Shown one piece after another: positions 10,308 to 18,231 of a stretch of 64,000 nt of DNA (position 1 is the first letter of the stretch; every line of letters starts with the position of its first letter). Location of the stretch: positions 806,001 to 870,000 of the forward strand of contig NZ_NIWU01000001.1 of assembly GCF_002236105.1 (NCBI RefSeq). Reading direction: 5' to 3'. The notes under the pieces are model-generated. The model was not told the origin of the DNA. It saw only the letters and a program-made list of their open reading frames with translations, and searched no databases. This DNA is from Pseudomonas umsongensis (GTDB lineage: Bacteria > Pseudomonadota > Gammaproteobacteria > Pseudomonadales > Pseudomonadaceae). The position numbers were made by a program, and so were the translations under genes.

Positions 10308-12389
10308 ATGCTCATCGGTAGCTACTCCCCAACGCTGGTCATCATTTCGCTCTGTGTGGCAATTCTCGCGTCATACACTGCACTGGACCTGACCGGGCGC
10401 ATTGCCACGGCCAAGGGCCGGGCGGTGCATTGCTGGACGGCCGGCGGTGCGTTCGCCATGGGCATCGGCGTATGGTCGATGCATTTCATCGGCATGCTAG
10501 CCTTCAAGCTACCCATCGACCTGGGGTACGACCTCTCTATTACCTTGCTGTCGCTGTTGATCGGCATCCTGTCCTGCGGCTTCGCCCTGTGGCTGGTCAG
10601 CCAGGCGCAGTTACCGGCCTGGCAGCTGGCGTTCGGTGCGCTGGTCATGGGCGCCGGGATCAGTGCCATGCACTACACCGGCATGGCGGCGATGCGCATG
10701 CAGCCGGGAATCGACTACGACCCGACGCTGTTCGGCGCATCCTTGCTCATAGCCGTAGTCGCCTCCGGCGCAGCACTATGGATTGCGTTCCGCCTGCGCC
10801 AGCACGCGCCTTATGTGCGCCTGATCCGCGGTGGCGCGGCGGTGCTGATGGGCATTGCCATTGTCGGCATGCACTACACCGGCATGGCCGCCGCGCAGTT
10901 TCCCGCAGGCAGCTTTTGCGGCGCAGCCGCCAATGGCCTGAGCGGCAACGGCCTCGACAACCTGGTGCTGATCACCACCCTGGCGGTATTGAGCATCGCC
11001 TTGCTGACTTCGATCCTCGATGCGCGCCTGGAGGCCCGTACCGCCAGTCTTGCCCAGGCGCTGACCGAAGCCAACCGCGAACTGACCCAACTGGCCTTGC
11101 ACGACACCCTGACCGGTCTGCCGAATCGGATGTTGCTGGCCGACCGCATCGATCAGGGGATCTCCAGGGCCGACAACGAGGGTGGTTGCCTGGCGTTGAT
11201 GTTCATCGATCTCGATGGCTTCAAGCCGGTCAATGACGCCTTCGGTCACCATATGGGCGACCAGTTGCTGCGTGAAGTCAGCTTGCGCCTGCGCGAAGAC
11301 CTGCGTGGCCAGGACACCCTGGCACGCATCGGCGGCGATGAGTTCGTGCTGCTCGTTCAATTGAGCGTACCGGATGACGCAGTGAGCCTCGCAGCCCGGC
11401 AAGTGAGCTTGATCGCCCGGGCATTCCGGGTGGCCGAGCATGATCTGCAGATATCCGCCAGTGTCGGCATCGCCCTGTATCCGGGCAATGGCCAGACGGC
11501 TCATGAATTGCTGATGAACGCCGATGCGGCGATGTATCACGCCAAGGGGACGGGAAAGAACGGCTACAGTTTTTTCGATGTCTCGATGAACAGCAACGCG
11601 CGCAAGCAGCTGCAATTGCTGCAAGACCTGCGCAACGCCGTGGACCAGAACGAGTTCAGCCTGCATTACCAGCCCAAATTCGACGCTCACAACGGCCGTC
11701 CGGTGGGCGCTGAAGCGTTACTGCGCTGGGAGCATCCGACCCAGGGCATGCTGCTGCCGGACAAATTCATCGAGCTGGCGGAGAAAACCGGGCTGATCAT
11801 TCCCATCGGCGAATGGGTCCTCAACGAAGCCTGTCGCCAGATGCGCGAATGGTATGTGCTCGGCTACACCCACTGGCGCATCGCGGTTAATCTCTCGGCG
11901 TTGCAGTTCTGCCACGCGGGCCTGGTGCAGAGCGTCGCCAAGGCGCTGGCCACCCACCATTTGCCAGCCAACAGCCTGACCCTGGAGATCACTGAAACCA
12001 CGGCCATGAGCGACGCCGATGCCAGCATGACGGTGCTGCAGGAGCTGTCGGATATGGGCGTTGATTTGTCCATCGACGATTTCGGTACCGGCTATTCGAG
12101 CTTGATGTACCTCAAGCGCCTGCCGGCCAACGAGCTGAAAATCGACCGCGGTTTCGTCCGCGACCTGGAGCGTGACAGCGACGACGCCGCCATCGTTTCA
12201 GCCATCGTCGCCCTCGGCCAGGCACTGGGCTTGCGGATCGTCGCGGAAGGCGTCGAAACAGGCTCGCAGCAGGACTTCCTGACCCAACTCGGTTGCGATT
12301 CGCTGCAGGGTTATTTGCTGGGGCACCCGCTGCCGGCCGAACGCTTCATGAAGGAAATCCACCGCAGCGAGCAATTGGAACTGGCTTGA
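10308..12389 (+). CDS. mucR: MucR-like MHYT-GGDEF-EAL protein
   Basis: Membrane-anchored cyclic di-GMP enzyme of 693 residues. The N-terminal MHYT sensor region has about seven hydrophobic helices and three copies of the signature: WSMHFIGM, SAMHYTGM and VGMHYTGM; the domain is proposed to bind copper and sense a diatomic gas. A GGDEF diguanylate cyclase domain follows with an intact GGDEF at residues 342-346, then an EAL phosphodiesterase domain with EALLRWEHP from residue 469 and later DDFGTGYSS. Both catalytic motifs look intact, so the protein could be bifunctional. P. aeruginosa MucR, which feeds alginate synthesis, has this exact architecture. A GGAGGT is 17 bases before the ATG at 10308, and a TTG at 10293 is closer, so the start is uncertain by five codons. 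Confidence 0.92.
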   Translation: MLIGSYSPTLVIISLCVAILASYTALDLTGRIATAKGRAVHCWTAGGAFAMGIGVWSMHFIGMLAFKLPIDLGYDLSITLLSLLIGILSCGFALWLVSQAQLPAWQLAFGALVMGAGISAMHYTGMAAMRMQPGIDYDPTLFGASLLIAVVASGAALWIAFRLRQHAPYVRLIRGGAAVLMGIAIVGMHYTGMAAAQFPAGSFCGAAANGLSGNGLDNLVLITTLAVLSIALLTSILDARLEARTASLAQALTEANRELTQLALHDTLTGLPNRMLLADRIDQGISRADNEGGCLALMFIDLDGFKPVNDAFGHHMGDQLLREVSLRLREDLRGQDTLARIGGDEFVLLVQLSVPDDAVSLAARQVSLIARAFRVAEHDLQISASVGIALYPGNGQTAHELLMNADAAMYHAKGTGKNGYSFFDVSMNSNARKQLQLLQDLRNAVDQNEFSLHYQPKFDAHNGRPVGAEALLRWEHPTQGMLLPDKFIELAEKTGLIIPIGEWVLNEACRQMREWYVLGYTHWRIAVNLSALQFCHAGLVQSVAKALATHHLPANSLTLEITETTAMSDADASMTVLQELSDMGVDLSIDDFGTGYSSLMYLKRLPANELKIDRGFVRDLERDSDDAAIVSAIVALGQALGLRIVAEGVETGSQQDFLTQLGCDSLQGYLLGHPLPAERFMKEIHRSEQLELA

Positions 12390-12480
12390 TCTGGCGGGAC
12401 CGATGACGGTGCCATGCAAAATCCGCAAATGGCGGTTATTCTTCCCCCCGACTGCATAGGTTTGAAGGGGGAAAGTGGGC

Positions 12481-13227
12481 ATGGACAAAGTCATCGTCAT
12501 CACCGGTGGAAGTCGCGGCATCGGTGCCGCCACTGCGCTGTTGGCCGCCAGGCAAGGTTATAGGATCTGCATCAACTACCAGTCCGATGAGCAGGCGGCG
12601 CAAACGGTGCTGGACCAGGTCCGCGCCTTGGGTGCCCAAGCCATCGCCGTGCGCGCCGACGTCAGCATCGAAGACGAAGTCGTCGCTTTGTTCAACCGGG
12701 TGGACAGCGAGCTGGGTCGAGTCACCGCGCTGGTGAATAACGCCGGCACCGTGGGGCAAAAATCCCGGGTCGACGAAATGTCCGAATTCCGCATCCTCAA
12801 AATTCTCAAGACCAACGTGTTGGCGCCAGTCCTCTGCGCCAAGCACGCCATCTTGCGCATGTCGCCCAAGCACGGCGGGCAGGGCGGCAGCATTGTCAAC
12901 GTATCCTCGGTCGCCGCGCGTTTGGGCGCCCCCAACGAATACGTCGACTATGCAGCCTCCAAGGGTGCGCTCGACACCTTCACCATTGGCCTGTCCAAGG
13001 AAGTGGCCGGTGAGGGGATTCGAGTCAACGCCGTGCGTCCGGGCTATATCTACACCGATTTTCACGCCCTGAGCGGCGATCCGGATCGGGTCAGCAAGCT
13101 GGAGTCGGCGATTCCAATGGCCCGTGGCGGGCGCCCGGATGAGGTGGCGGAGGCGATTGTGTGGTTGTTGTCGGATAAAGCGTCCTATGCAACCGGGACC
13201 TTTGTCGACCTTGGCGGCGGCCGGTAA
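12481..13227 (+). CDS. SDR family oxidoreductase
   Basis: Classical short-chain dehydrogenase of 248 residues. The cofactor motif TGGSRGIG is near residues 8-15, NNAG is near residue 84, and the catalytic serine lies in NVSSVAA with YAASK as the tyrosine-lysine pair. The proline-glycine motif RPGYIYTDFH is the usual position after the active site. It resembles FabG-like and glucose-dehydrogenase-like members that use NAD(P)H, but the substrate cannot be told from sequence. Start ATG 12481 has GAAGGGGG upstream; a GTG six bases earlier is possible. The gene stands alone between mucR and a REP doublet. Confidence 0.88.
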   Translation: MDKVIVITGGSRGIGAATALLAARQGYRICINYQSDEQAAQTVLDQVRALGAQAIAVRADVSIEDEVVALFNRVDSELGRVTALVNNAGTVGQKSRVDEMSEFRILKILKTNVLAPVLCAKHAILRMSPKHGGQGGSIVNVSSVAARLGAPNEYVDYAASKGALDTFTIGLSKEVAGEGIRVNAVRPGYIYTDFHALSGDPDRVSKLESAIPMARGGRPDEVAEAIVWLLSDKASYATGTFVDLGGGR

Positions 13228-13232
13228 ACATC

Positions 13233-13313
13233 AAGATCAAAAGATCGCAGCCTGCGGCAGCTCCTACATGGGATTGCATTTCCTTGTAGGAGCTGCCGCA
13301 GGCTGCGATCTTT
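13233..13313. repeat. REP inverted pair (type A, opposite order)
   Basis: Two type A arms lie with the AAGATCAAAAGATCGCAGCC side outermost, separated by a short spacer. The pair sits between the convergent ends of the SDR gene and the MocR gene. Confidence 0.88.
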
Positions 13314-13317
13314 GCTT

Positions 13318-14727
13318 TTAGAAGGATCTTACAATCCGCCCCAGCGTCTCCATCGCCTTCTCCGAAGCCTCATCCCACGGGCTGCCATAATTCAGCCGAA
13401 TACAATTCCTGAAGCGCTGCGTTGGCGAGAAAATCGGCCCTGGCGCAATGCTGATCCCTTGCGCCAACGCCATCTGGAACAACTTCAGCGAATCCATCTG
13501 CTCGGGTAATTCCAGCCAGAGGAAGTAGCCGCCAGCGGGTTGACTGACGCGGGTCTGCGCCGGGAAATAGCGGGCAATGGCCGACAGCATGGCGCTTTGC
13601 TGTTCCTCCAGGGCATAACGCAACCTGCGCAAATGCCGATCATAACCCCCGTGCTGCAGGTAGTCGGCAATGGCTGCCTGGGCCGGCATCGAAGCGCAAA
13701 GGGAGGTCATGAGTTTTAACCGCTCGATCTTCTGTGCATACCGCCCGGCGGCGACCCAGCCAATGCGGTAACCCGGGGCCAGGCTCTTGGCGAAAGACCC
13801 ACAGTGCATCACCAGTCCTTCGGTATCAAAGGCCTTTGCCGGTTTCGGTGCCTGCTGACCGTAATAGAGTTCGGCGTAGACATCGTCCTCGATCAACGGC
13901 ACTTGATGGACGCGCAGCAATTCCACCAGTTCGCGCTTTTTCGCTTCGGGCATGGTCGCGCCCATGGGGTTCTGGAAACTGGTCATGCACCAGCAGGCCT
14001 TGATCGGGTGGCGTTCCAGGGTTTGCGCGAGCACCCCGAGGTCGATGCCGTCGCGCGGGTGCACGGGGATTTCCACGGCCTTGAGTTTCAAGCGTTCGAG
14101 CACTTGCAGGCAGGCGTAGAACGCCGGGGCCTCGATGGCTACCAGGTCGCCGGGTTGTGTCACGGCTTGCAGGCACAGGTTCAGCGCTTCCAACGCACCG
14201 TTGGTGATCAGCAATTCTTCCATGGGCAGCATCAAGCCGCCCACCATGTAGCGCAGGGCAATTTGTCGGCGCAATTGCGGGTTGCCCGGCGACATGTCGG
14301 TGACCACCATGCGCGGGTCCATGTCTCGGGCAGCGCTGGCCAGGGAGCGCGACAGGCGCTGCAGCGGAAACAGGGTCGGGCTGGGGAATGCCGAGCCGAA
14401 GGCTACGGTGTTCGGGTCCTTGATCGATTCAAGGACCGAGAACACCAGTTCGCTGACATCGACTTCGGTGGATTCATTGACCTGGCTGCTGATCCCCGGC
14501 TCGGAAAATGGCCGTGGTGCATGGGCGTTGACGAAGTATCCAGAGCGCGGTCGGGCGCGAATCAGGCCGCGACGCTCAAGCAAGTAATACGCCTGGAACA
14601 CCGTTGACGGGCTTACCCCATGGGTCTGGCTGGCATAGCGCACCGACGGCACACGCTGGCCGGGCCCGAGAACGCCGGTGCGGATCAGTTCAGCAATGTC
14701 ATCGGCGAATTTTTCGTAGCGTTTCAT
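13318..14727 (-). CDS. MocR-family (GntR/aminotransferase) regulator
   Basis: A 469-residue transcription factor with an N-terminal GntR winged helix-turn-helix (FADDIAELIRTGVLGPGQRV, then SVRYASQTHGVSPSTVFQAY) joined to a fold-type I aminotransferase domain. The PLP-lysine lies in CGSFAKSLAPGYRIGW, and ITNGALEALNLCLQ and SFQNPMG are typical of the domain. MocR proteins usually use PLP or a PLP adduct as effector and often control vitamin B6, GABA or transport genes. No obvious target is divergent here, since the upstream neighbour is ccoG on the same strand. The start at 14727 is chosen because MKRYEKFADDIAELI begins the DNA-binding domain; the extension to 14829 would translate a REP remnant. 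Confidence 0.9.
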   Translation of the reverse strand: MKRYEKFADDIAELIRTGVLGPGQRVPSVRYASQTHGVSPSTVFQAYYLLERRGLIRARPRSGYFVNAHAPRPFSEPGISSQVNESTEVDVSELVFSVLESIKDPNTVAFGSAFPSPTLFPLQRLSRSLASAARDMDPRMVVTDMSPGNPQLRRQIALRYMVGGLMLPMEELLITNGALEALNLCLQAVTQPGDLVAIEAPAFYACLQVLERLKLKAVEIPVHPRDGIDLGVLAQTLERHPIKACWCMTSFQNPMGATMPEAKKRELVELLRVHQVPLIEDDVYAELYYGQQAPKPAKAFDTEGLVMHCGSFAKSLAPGYRIGWVAAGRYAQKIERLKLMTSLCASMPAQAAIADYLQHGGYDRHLRRLRYALEEQQSAMLSAIARYFPAQTRVSQPAGGYFLWLELPEQMDSLKLFQMALAQGISIAPGPIFSPTQRFRNCIRLNYGSPWDEASEKAMETLGRIVRSF

Positions 14728-14770
14728 CGTATGCCCGGATTGGTGTCTTTCAGAAAAGACGAGGTGACTT

Positions 14771-14821
14771 CTTCGCGAGCAGGCTCGCTCCCACAAGAAC
14801 GATGCGGCGTCTGCTCGCGAA
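14771..14821. repeat. Partial REP (type B)
   Basis: One intact arm, GCGAGCAGGCTCGCTCCCAC, is followed 20 bases later by a short broken arm, CTGCTCGCGAA. It lies between the ccoG stop and the start of the MocR gene. Confidence 0.75.
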
Positions 14822-14843
14822 TGGCGCACTGCAGTCTAAGGGA

Positions 14844-16274
14844 TCAACGGTTCATGGGTGCAACAAACCGGCTCTTGGCCTCGCTGAAGATGCCCGGCTC
14901 ATCGCTGTCGACGATCTTGAAGACGATGCTTTGCGAACTGCTGCCCGGCCGCTCCGTGGTCATCGCCACCGACACGGGAACATCAACAATCTCACCCGGC
15001 GCCAGGCTCAAGTCGGTCTTGCCCTGTAGTTGGAAGCCATCGCCATCCACCAGCGTCAGGCGGTAGTCCTGGCGTTGCTGGGTCTTGTTGATGACCTTGA
15101 GGCTGTAGATGTTTTCGATCTGCCCCTGGCTGTTCTCACGGAACAGTCCACGGTCCTTGCTCACGTCCAGCGACACCATCGGCCGTTCCATCAGCGCAAC
15201 GACCAGCGCACCGATCATCACCAGCAACACGGCGGTGTAACCAATCAATCGTGGCCGCAACAGGCGGGTCTTGCCGCCTTGCAGTTGGTGCTCCGAGGTA
15301 TAGCTGATCAGCCCGCGCTCGTAGCCCATTTTGTCCATGATCGAATCACAGGCGTCGATGCATGCCGCGCAACCGATGCATTCCATCTGCAAACCGTCGC
15401 GAATGTCGATGCCGGTCGGACAGACCTGCACGCAGAGCTGGCAATCGATGCAGTCACCCAGGCCGACCTCAGCCGGCTTGACCTCGCGCTTTCTTGGGCC
15501 ACGGTGCTCGCCACGAGCCACGTCGTAGGAAATGGTCAGGGTATCCTTGTCGAACATCACGCTCTGGAATCGCGCATACGGGCACATGTGCATGCACACC
15601 GCTTCACGCAGCCAGCCTGCATTGATGTAGGTGGCACCGGTGAAGAACAGCACCCAGAACAGGCTGACGCCACCCATTTGCCAGGTCAGGAGTTCTTCGG
15701 CCAGCGGGCGGATCGGCGTGAAATAGCCAACGAAGGTCAGGCCGGTCAACAGGCTGATGGCCAGCCACAGGGTGTGTTTGGCCGAGCGGCGCAGCAGTTT
15801 GTTCAGTCCCCAGGGCGCCGCTTGCAGTTTGATCCGCTGGTTGCGTTCGCCTTCGGTGATCTTCTCGCACCACATGAAAATCCAGGTCCAGGAGCTCTGC
15901 GGGCAGGTATAGCCGCACCATACGCGGCCGGCGAACACTGTGATCGCGAACAAGCCGAACGCGGCAATGATCAGCAGCGCCGAGAGCAGGATGAAATCCT
16001 GTGGCCAGAACGTCGCGCCAAAAATGTGGAATTTACTTTCGGAAAGGTCCCAGAGCACCGCCTGGCGGCCACCCCAGTTCAGCCATACGGTGCCGAAGAA
16101 CAGCAGGAACAGAAAACCCGCGCCGCTGATGCGCAGGGAACGGAACAGGCCGGTGAAACTACGGGTGTGGATCAGGTTGTCGCTGGACTTGGCCTTCATC
16201 TTTGGACGCGAGGGCTCGAAAGTCTTGACTACGGGGGCGCTTTCCAGGGTTCGGACGGGGATTCTATCGCTCAT
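14844..16274 (-). CDS. ccoG: Cytochrome c oxidase accessory protein CcoG (FixG/RdxA)
   Basis: Polyferredoxin-type membrane protein of 476 residues needed for assembly of cbb3 oxidase, where it is thought to reduce copper for the CcoN centre. Several N-terminal membrane helices are visible, then a NapH-like CGYTCPQSSW, and two 4Fe-4S clusters with CIDCQLCVQVCPTG and CIGCAACIDAC. An immunoglobulin-like C-terminal domain follows. The start at 16274 (MSDRIPVRTLE) is preferred to 16298. In most pseudomonads ccoG lies next to ccoNOQP; no cco genes are within this window, so this copy is either an orphan or a second paralogue. No ANR-type TTGAT-N4-ATCAA box was found just upstream. Confidence 0.93.
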   Translation of the reverse strand: MSDRIPVRTLESAPVVKTFEPSRPKMKAKSSDNLIHTRSFTGLFRSLRISGAGFLFLLFFGTVWLNWGGRQAVLWDLSESKFHIFGATFWPQDFILLSALLIIAAFGLFAITVFAGRVWCGYTCPQSSWTWIFMWCEKITEGERNQRIKLQAAPWGLNKLLRRSAKHTLWLAISLLTGLTFVGYFTPIRPLAEELLTWQMGGVSLFWVLFFTGATYINAGWLREAVCMHMCPYARFQSVMFDKDTLTISYDVARGEHRGPRKREVKPAEVGLGDCIDCQLCVQVCPTGIDIRDGLQMECIGCAACIDACDSIMDKMGYERGLISYTSEHQLQGGKTRLLRPRLIGYTAVLLVMIGALVVALMERPMVSLDVSKDRGLFRENSQGQIENIYSLKVINKTQQRQDYRLTLVDGDGFQLQGKTDLSLAPGEIVDVPVSVAMTTERPGSSSQSIVFKIVDSDEPGIFSEAKSRFVAPMNR

Positions 16275-16469
16275 GGTCTTTCGCTCATCAGCCTCCATCA
16301 GGCAGGAGCACTATGAGCGCCGATCTGTTTGCATAACAGACTCAGGTATTGCTTTAAAAACCGGATCAGATGGTCGCGGTACCCCCGCCTGCGACAAGTT
16401 GAAGCAGCTGGCGCTGCGGGGCCGGGGGACCTATACCAGACGTTTTCGGGCTTTATTGATCCAGGGCAG

Positions 16470-16703
16470 TCAAATCACCGAATCACTGTCGGTCGCTTTC
16501 AAATGCCGGCGACCATCCACCGCACCTGCTACGGTCAATGCGTCCGCTTCTGCTTCGGTGATGTAGATGCGCTGGCCGTCGAGATCGACCGCCGACATGG
16601 CTTTTTCCCCGTCGGTGATGATAGTCACATCGGGACACAGGCGAATTTCCTCGCCGTTTGCGGTGATAAAGAAGCAGGTCTGGTTCTCAATGCGTACGGT
16701 CAT
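16470..16703 (-). CDS. DUF3203 family protein
   Basis: Small soluble protein of 77 residues, MTVRIENQTCFFI at the N-terminus and ending LKATDSDSVI. It resembles the Pseudomonas-specific DUF3203 family in length and in the VEIDGQRIYITEEEADAL-like core. No enzyme motif or membrane segment is present and the function is unknown. AGGA lies about nine bases upstream of the ATG. It is transcribed alone, away from the MgtC gene. Confidence 0.8.
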   Translation of the reverse strand: MTVRIENQTCFFITANGEEIRLCPDVTIITDGEKAMSAVDLDGQRIYITEAEADALTVAGAVDGRRHLKATDSDSVI

Positions 16704-16839
16704 GGCGTAATCCTGGTTTTTTACGATGGATGAAACATTAGGCTTTCGGCATCGAGCATCGTTCTGTGCAACTGATTAATGGTCGGCGCGGTCCATCCTC
16801 CATGACCCATTTGCAAAGCTCTCTACAAGGGAATTCGCC

Positions 16840-17343
16840 ATGAATGCCTGGTGGCACGAAGTCTGGGTTACCCTGCAAGCCGAGTTCGCCGACATCGGCG
16901 ATGCCTCGCAATTGACCCGCATCACCGTGCGCCTGTTGATGGCCGCGGTACTGGGCGGCATTCTCGGTTTCGAGCGCGAGCACAAGGGCAAGGCCGCGGG
17001 GGTGCGCACCCACATGCTGGTGGCGCTGGGCGCGGCGTTGTTCGTACTGGTGCCACAAATGTCCGGCTCCCAGGCGGATGCCATGAGCCGGGTCGTCCAG
17101 GGGGTGATCGCCGGGATCGGCTTCCTCGGTGCCGGCACCATCCTGAAAAACCAGGAAGGCGACGAAGGCCACGTTAAAGGCCTGACCACCGCCGCCGGAT
17201 TGTGGATGACTGCCGCGATCGGGGTGTCTGCGGGGTTGGGAAGGGAAGCCACGGCGGTGTTGAGTACATTGCTGGCGTTAGTGATTCTTGGCGTGATGCC
17301 TAGGATCGTGAATATGCTGGATAAAGAAAAAGACCAACTGTAG
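16840..17343 (+). CDS. MgtC/SapB family membrane protein
   Basis: A 167-residue inner-membrane protein with four to five hydrophobic helices. It carries the MgtC N-terminal domain landmarks: RLLMAAVLGGILGFERE near the start, RTHMLVALGAAL, and VIAGIGFLGAGTIL. MgtC proteins are linked to growth in low magnesium and to intracellular survival in pathogens; the short forms lack the C-terminal ACT-like domain and their role is less clear. AAGGGAATTC precedes the ATG. The stop codon TAG is made by the first bases of a REP element, so the natural C-terminus may have been changed by the repeat. Confidence 0.88.
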   Translation: MNAWWHEVWVTLQAEFADIGDASQLTRITVRLLMAAVLGGILGFEREHKGKAAGVRTHMLVALGAALFVLVPQMSGSQADAMSRVVQGVIAGIGFLGAGTILKNQEGDEGHVKGLTTAAGLWMTAAIGVSAGLGREATAVLSTLLALVILGVMPRIVNMLDKEKDQL

Positions 17344-17438
17344 GAGCGAGCACGCTCGCGAAAAACTCAAGACCGCCTCGGGGTGCCTGGCTACCAGCAT
17401 TATCGTTCACGATCTTCGCGAGCATGCTCGCTCCTACA
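17339..17438. repeat. REP inverted pair (variant of type B)
   Basis: Arms TGTAGGAGCGAGCACGCTCG and GCGAGCATGCTCGCTCCTAC face each other across about 50 bases. The left arm supplies the stop codon of the preceding MgtC-family gene. Confidence 0.88.
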
Positions 17439-17817
17439 GTCGTGAAGTTCATGCTGGCTATAGTCGAAGTCACGATGGGTTAGCTGATTCTCCAGTTCCT
17501 TGAGTATCGAGCTTCTAGTGTCCTCTTGAAGACTGCGTTCGATATGGAAGCAGAGAAACTCGTAATTGAAGATTTTCAAAGTGAGGCCAGCCGTCGACGA
17601 TGGGTTCACGAATAAGCGTGTTTTGCCGTGCGCTTGCTCTTTCGGTGAATCTGCTGCCGTCGAAAAAGGTGTTCATGGCTGGCCGTACTCAAGGGGGGTG
17701 AAGTAGTTGCTATGTAAAGCCCTGGGCAAATTCCCGTAAAGCGCCGCCTGGGCAAAAAAATCCAATTCAGGACCGGTACTACACGTTCGCCGGAAACGTC
17801 ATTCGGACTATTCCTTC
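17439..17817. other. Gap without a confident gene
   Basis: This stretch is AT-richer than its surroundings. A minus-strand reading frame from a GTG at 17609 to 17400 encodes 69 residues, but it has no ribosome-binding site and its C-terminus is translated REP. No RNA gene or promoter stands out. Confidence 0.5.
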
Positions 17818-17850
17818 GATCGGTCCCCCAGCGCGGCAGGGGGACCGATC
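17818..17850 (-). terminator. Perfect 12-bp hairpin after the proline-rich gene
   Basis: GATCGGTCCCCC and GGGGGACCGATC enclose a nine-base loop, nine bases beyond the stop codon of the 55-residue gene. The stem is very stable. There is no T-run on the minus strand, so it may also act as a messenger stabiliser. Confidence 0.7.
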
Positions 17851-17858
17851 AACTGTCT

Positions 17859-18026
17859 TCATTCAGGGGTCACAATCACCGGTGGCATTGTCGTAGGCGG
17901 CTCTTCCCTGGGTGGCGGATTGCTCCCCGGAGGGTCCTGCTCAGGCACAGGCTGCGGATCGCTGGGTGGTATCACCGGGTTGTCGATGTTCGGATCGGGT
18001 GTTTCTGCCGGGAATGGATTGTTCAT
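17859..18026 (-). CDS. Small proline-rich protein, 55 residues
   Basis: Too short for ordinary gene calling, but well supported: TGGAGGT is seven bases before ATG 18026, the frame is open for 55 codons, and a strong hairpin follows the stop. The product starts MNNPFPAETPDPNIDNPV and ends PVIVTPE; about one residue in three is proline, and it is acidic, with no signal peptide or hydrophobic segment. Such a chain should be unstructured. Proteins of this size and composition are common in Pseudomonas, but no function is known to me. It is divergent from glgE, so it may share regulation with the trehalose/glucan operon. A second ATG at 18033 is in another frame and is rejected. Confidence 0.75.
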   Translation of the reverse strand: MNNPFPAETPDPNIDNPVIPPSDPQPVPEQDPPGSNPPPREEPPTTMPPVIVTPE

Positions 18027-18114
18027 TGTTCATACCTCCAGTGGCACATGGCGTGAGTCGTGCTTAAGTTGGTTGACCACTGTGTAAAGGGTTTGATTCC
18101 AGCCAATTGCCGAT

Positions 18115-18142
18115 GAACTTTTCCCGACGCCCGTCGCTCGGA
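18115..18142 (+). promoter_or_regulatory. Possible AlgU (RpoE-type) promoter of the glgE operon
   Basis: GAACTT is followed after 17 bases by TCGGA, close to the GAACTT-N16/17-TCtgA pattern recognised by AlgU. It lies 90 bases before the glgE start. Trehalose synthesis is an osmotic-stress response in pseudomonads, which fits, but the match is by eye. Confidence 0.4.
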
Positions 18143-18231
18143 ACCTAAGTGAGTTCATTCGGTGAGGGACTGACCGATGTGGATGACAATTGCAGACATG
18201 AGCGTCCTTGGGGCGTAAGGAGAGATGCTCG

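Noticed and set aside
12390..12480. CCGC-AAATG-GCGG as terminator of mucR
   Set aside because: The stem has only four pairs and the T-run is broken; too weak to call.
16275..16400. Search for an ANR/FNR box ahead of ccoG
   Set aside because: No TTGAT-N4-ATCAA match was found.
17400..17609. 69-codon minus-strand frame after the MgtC gene
   Set aside because: Starts at GTG with no ribosome-binding site and its last residues are translated REP; kept only as a possibility.
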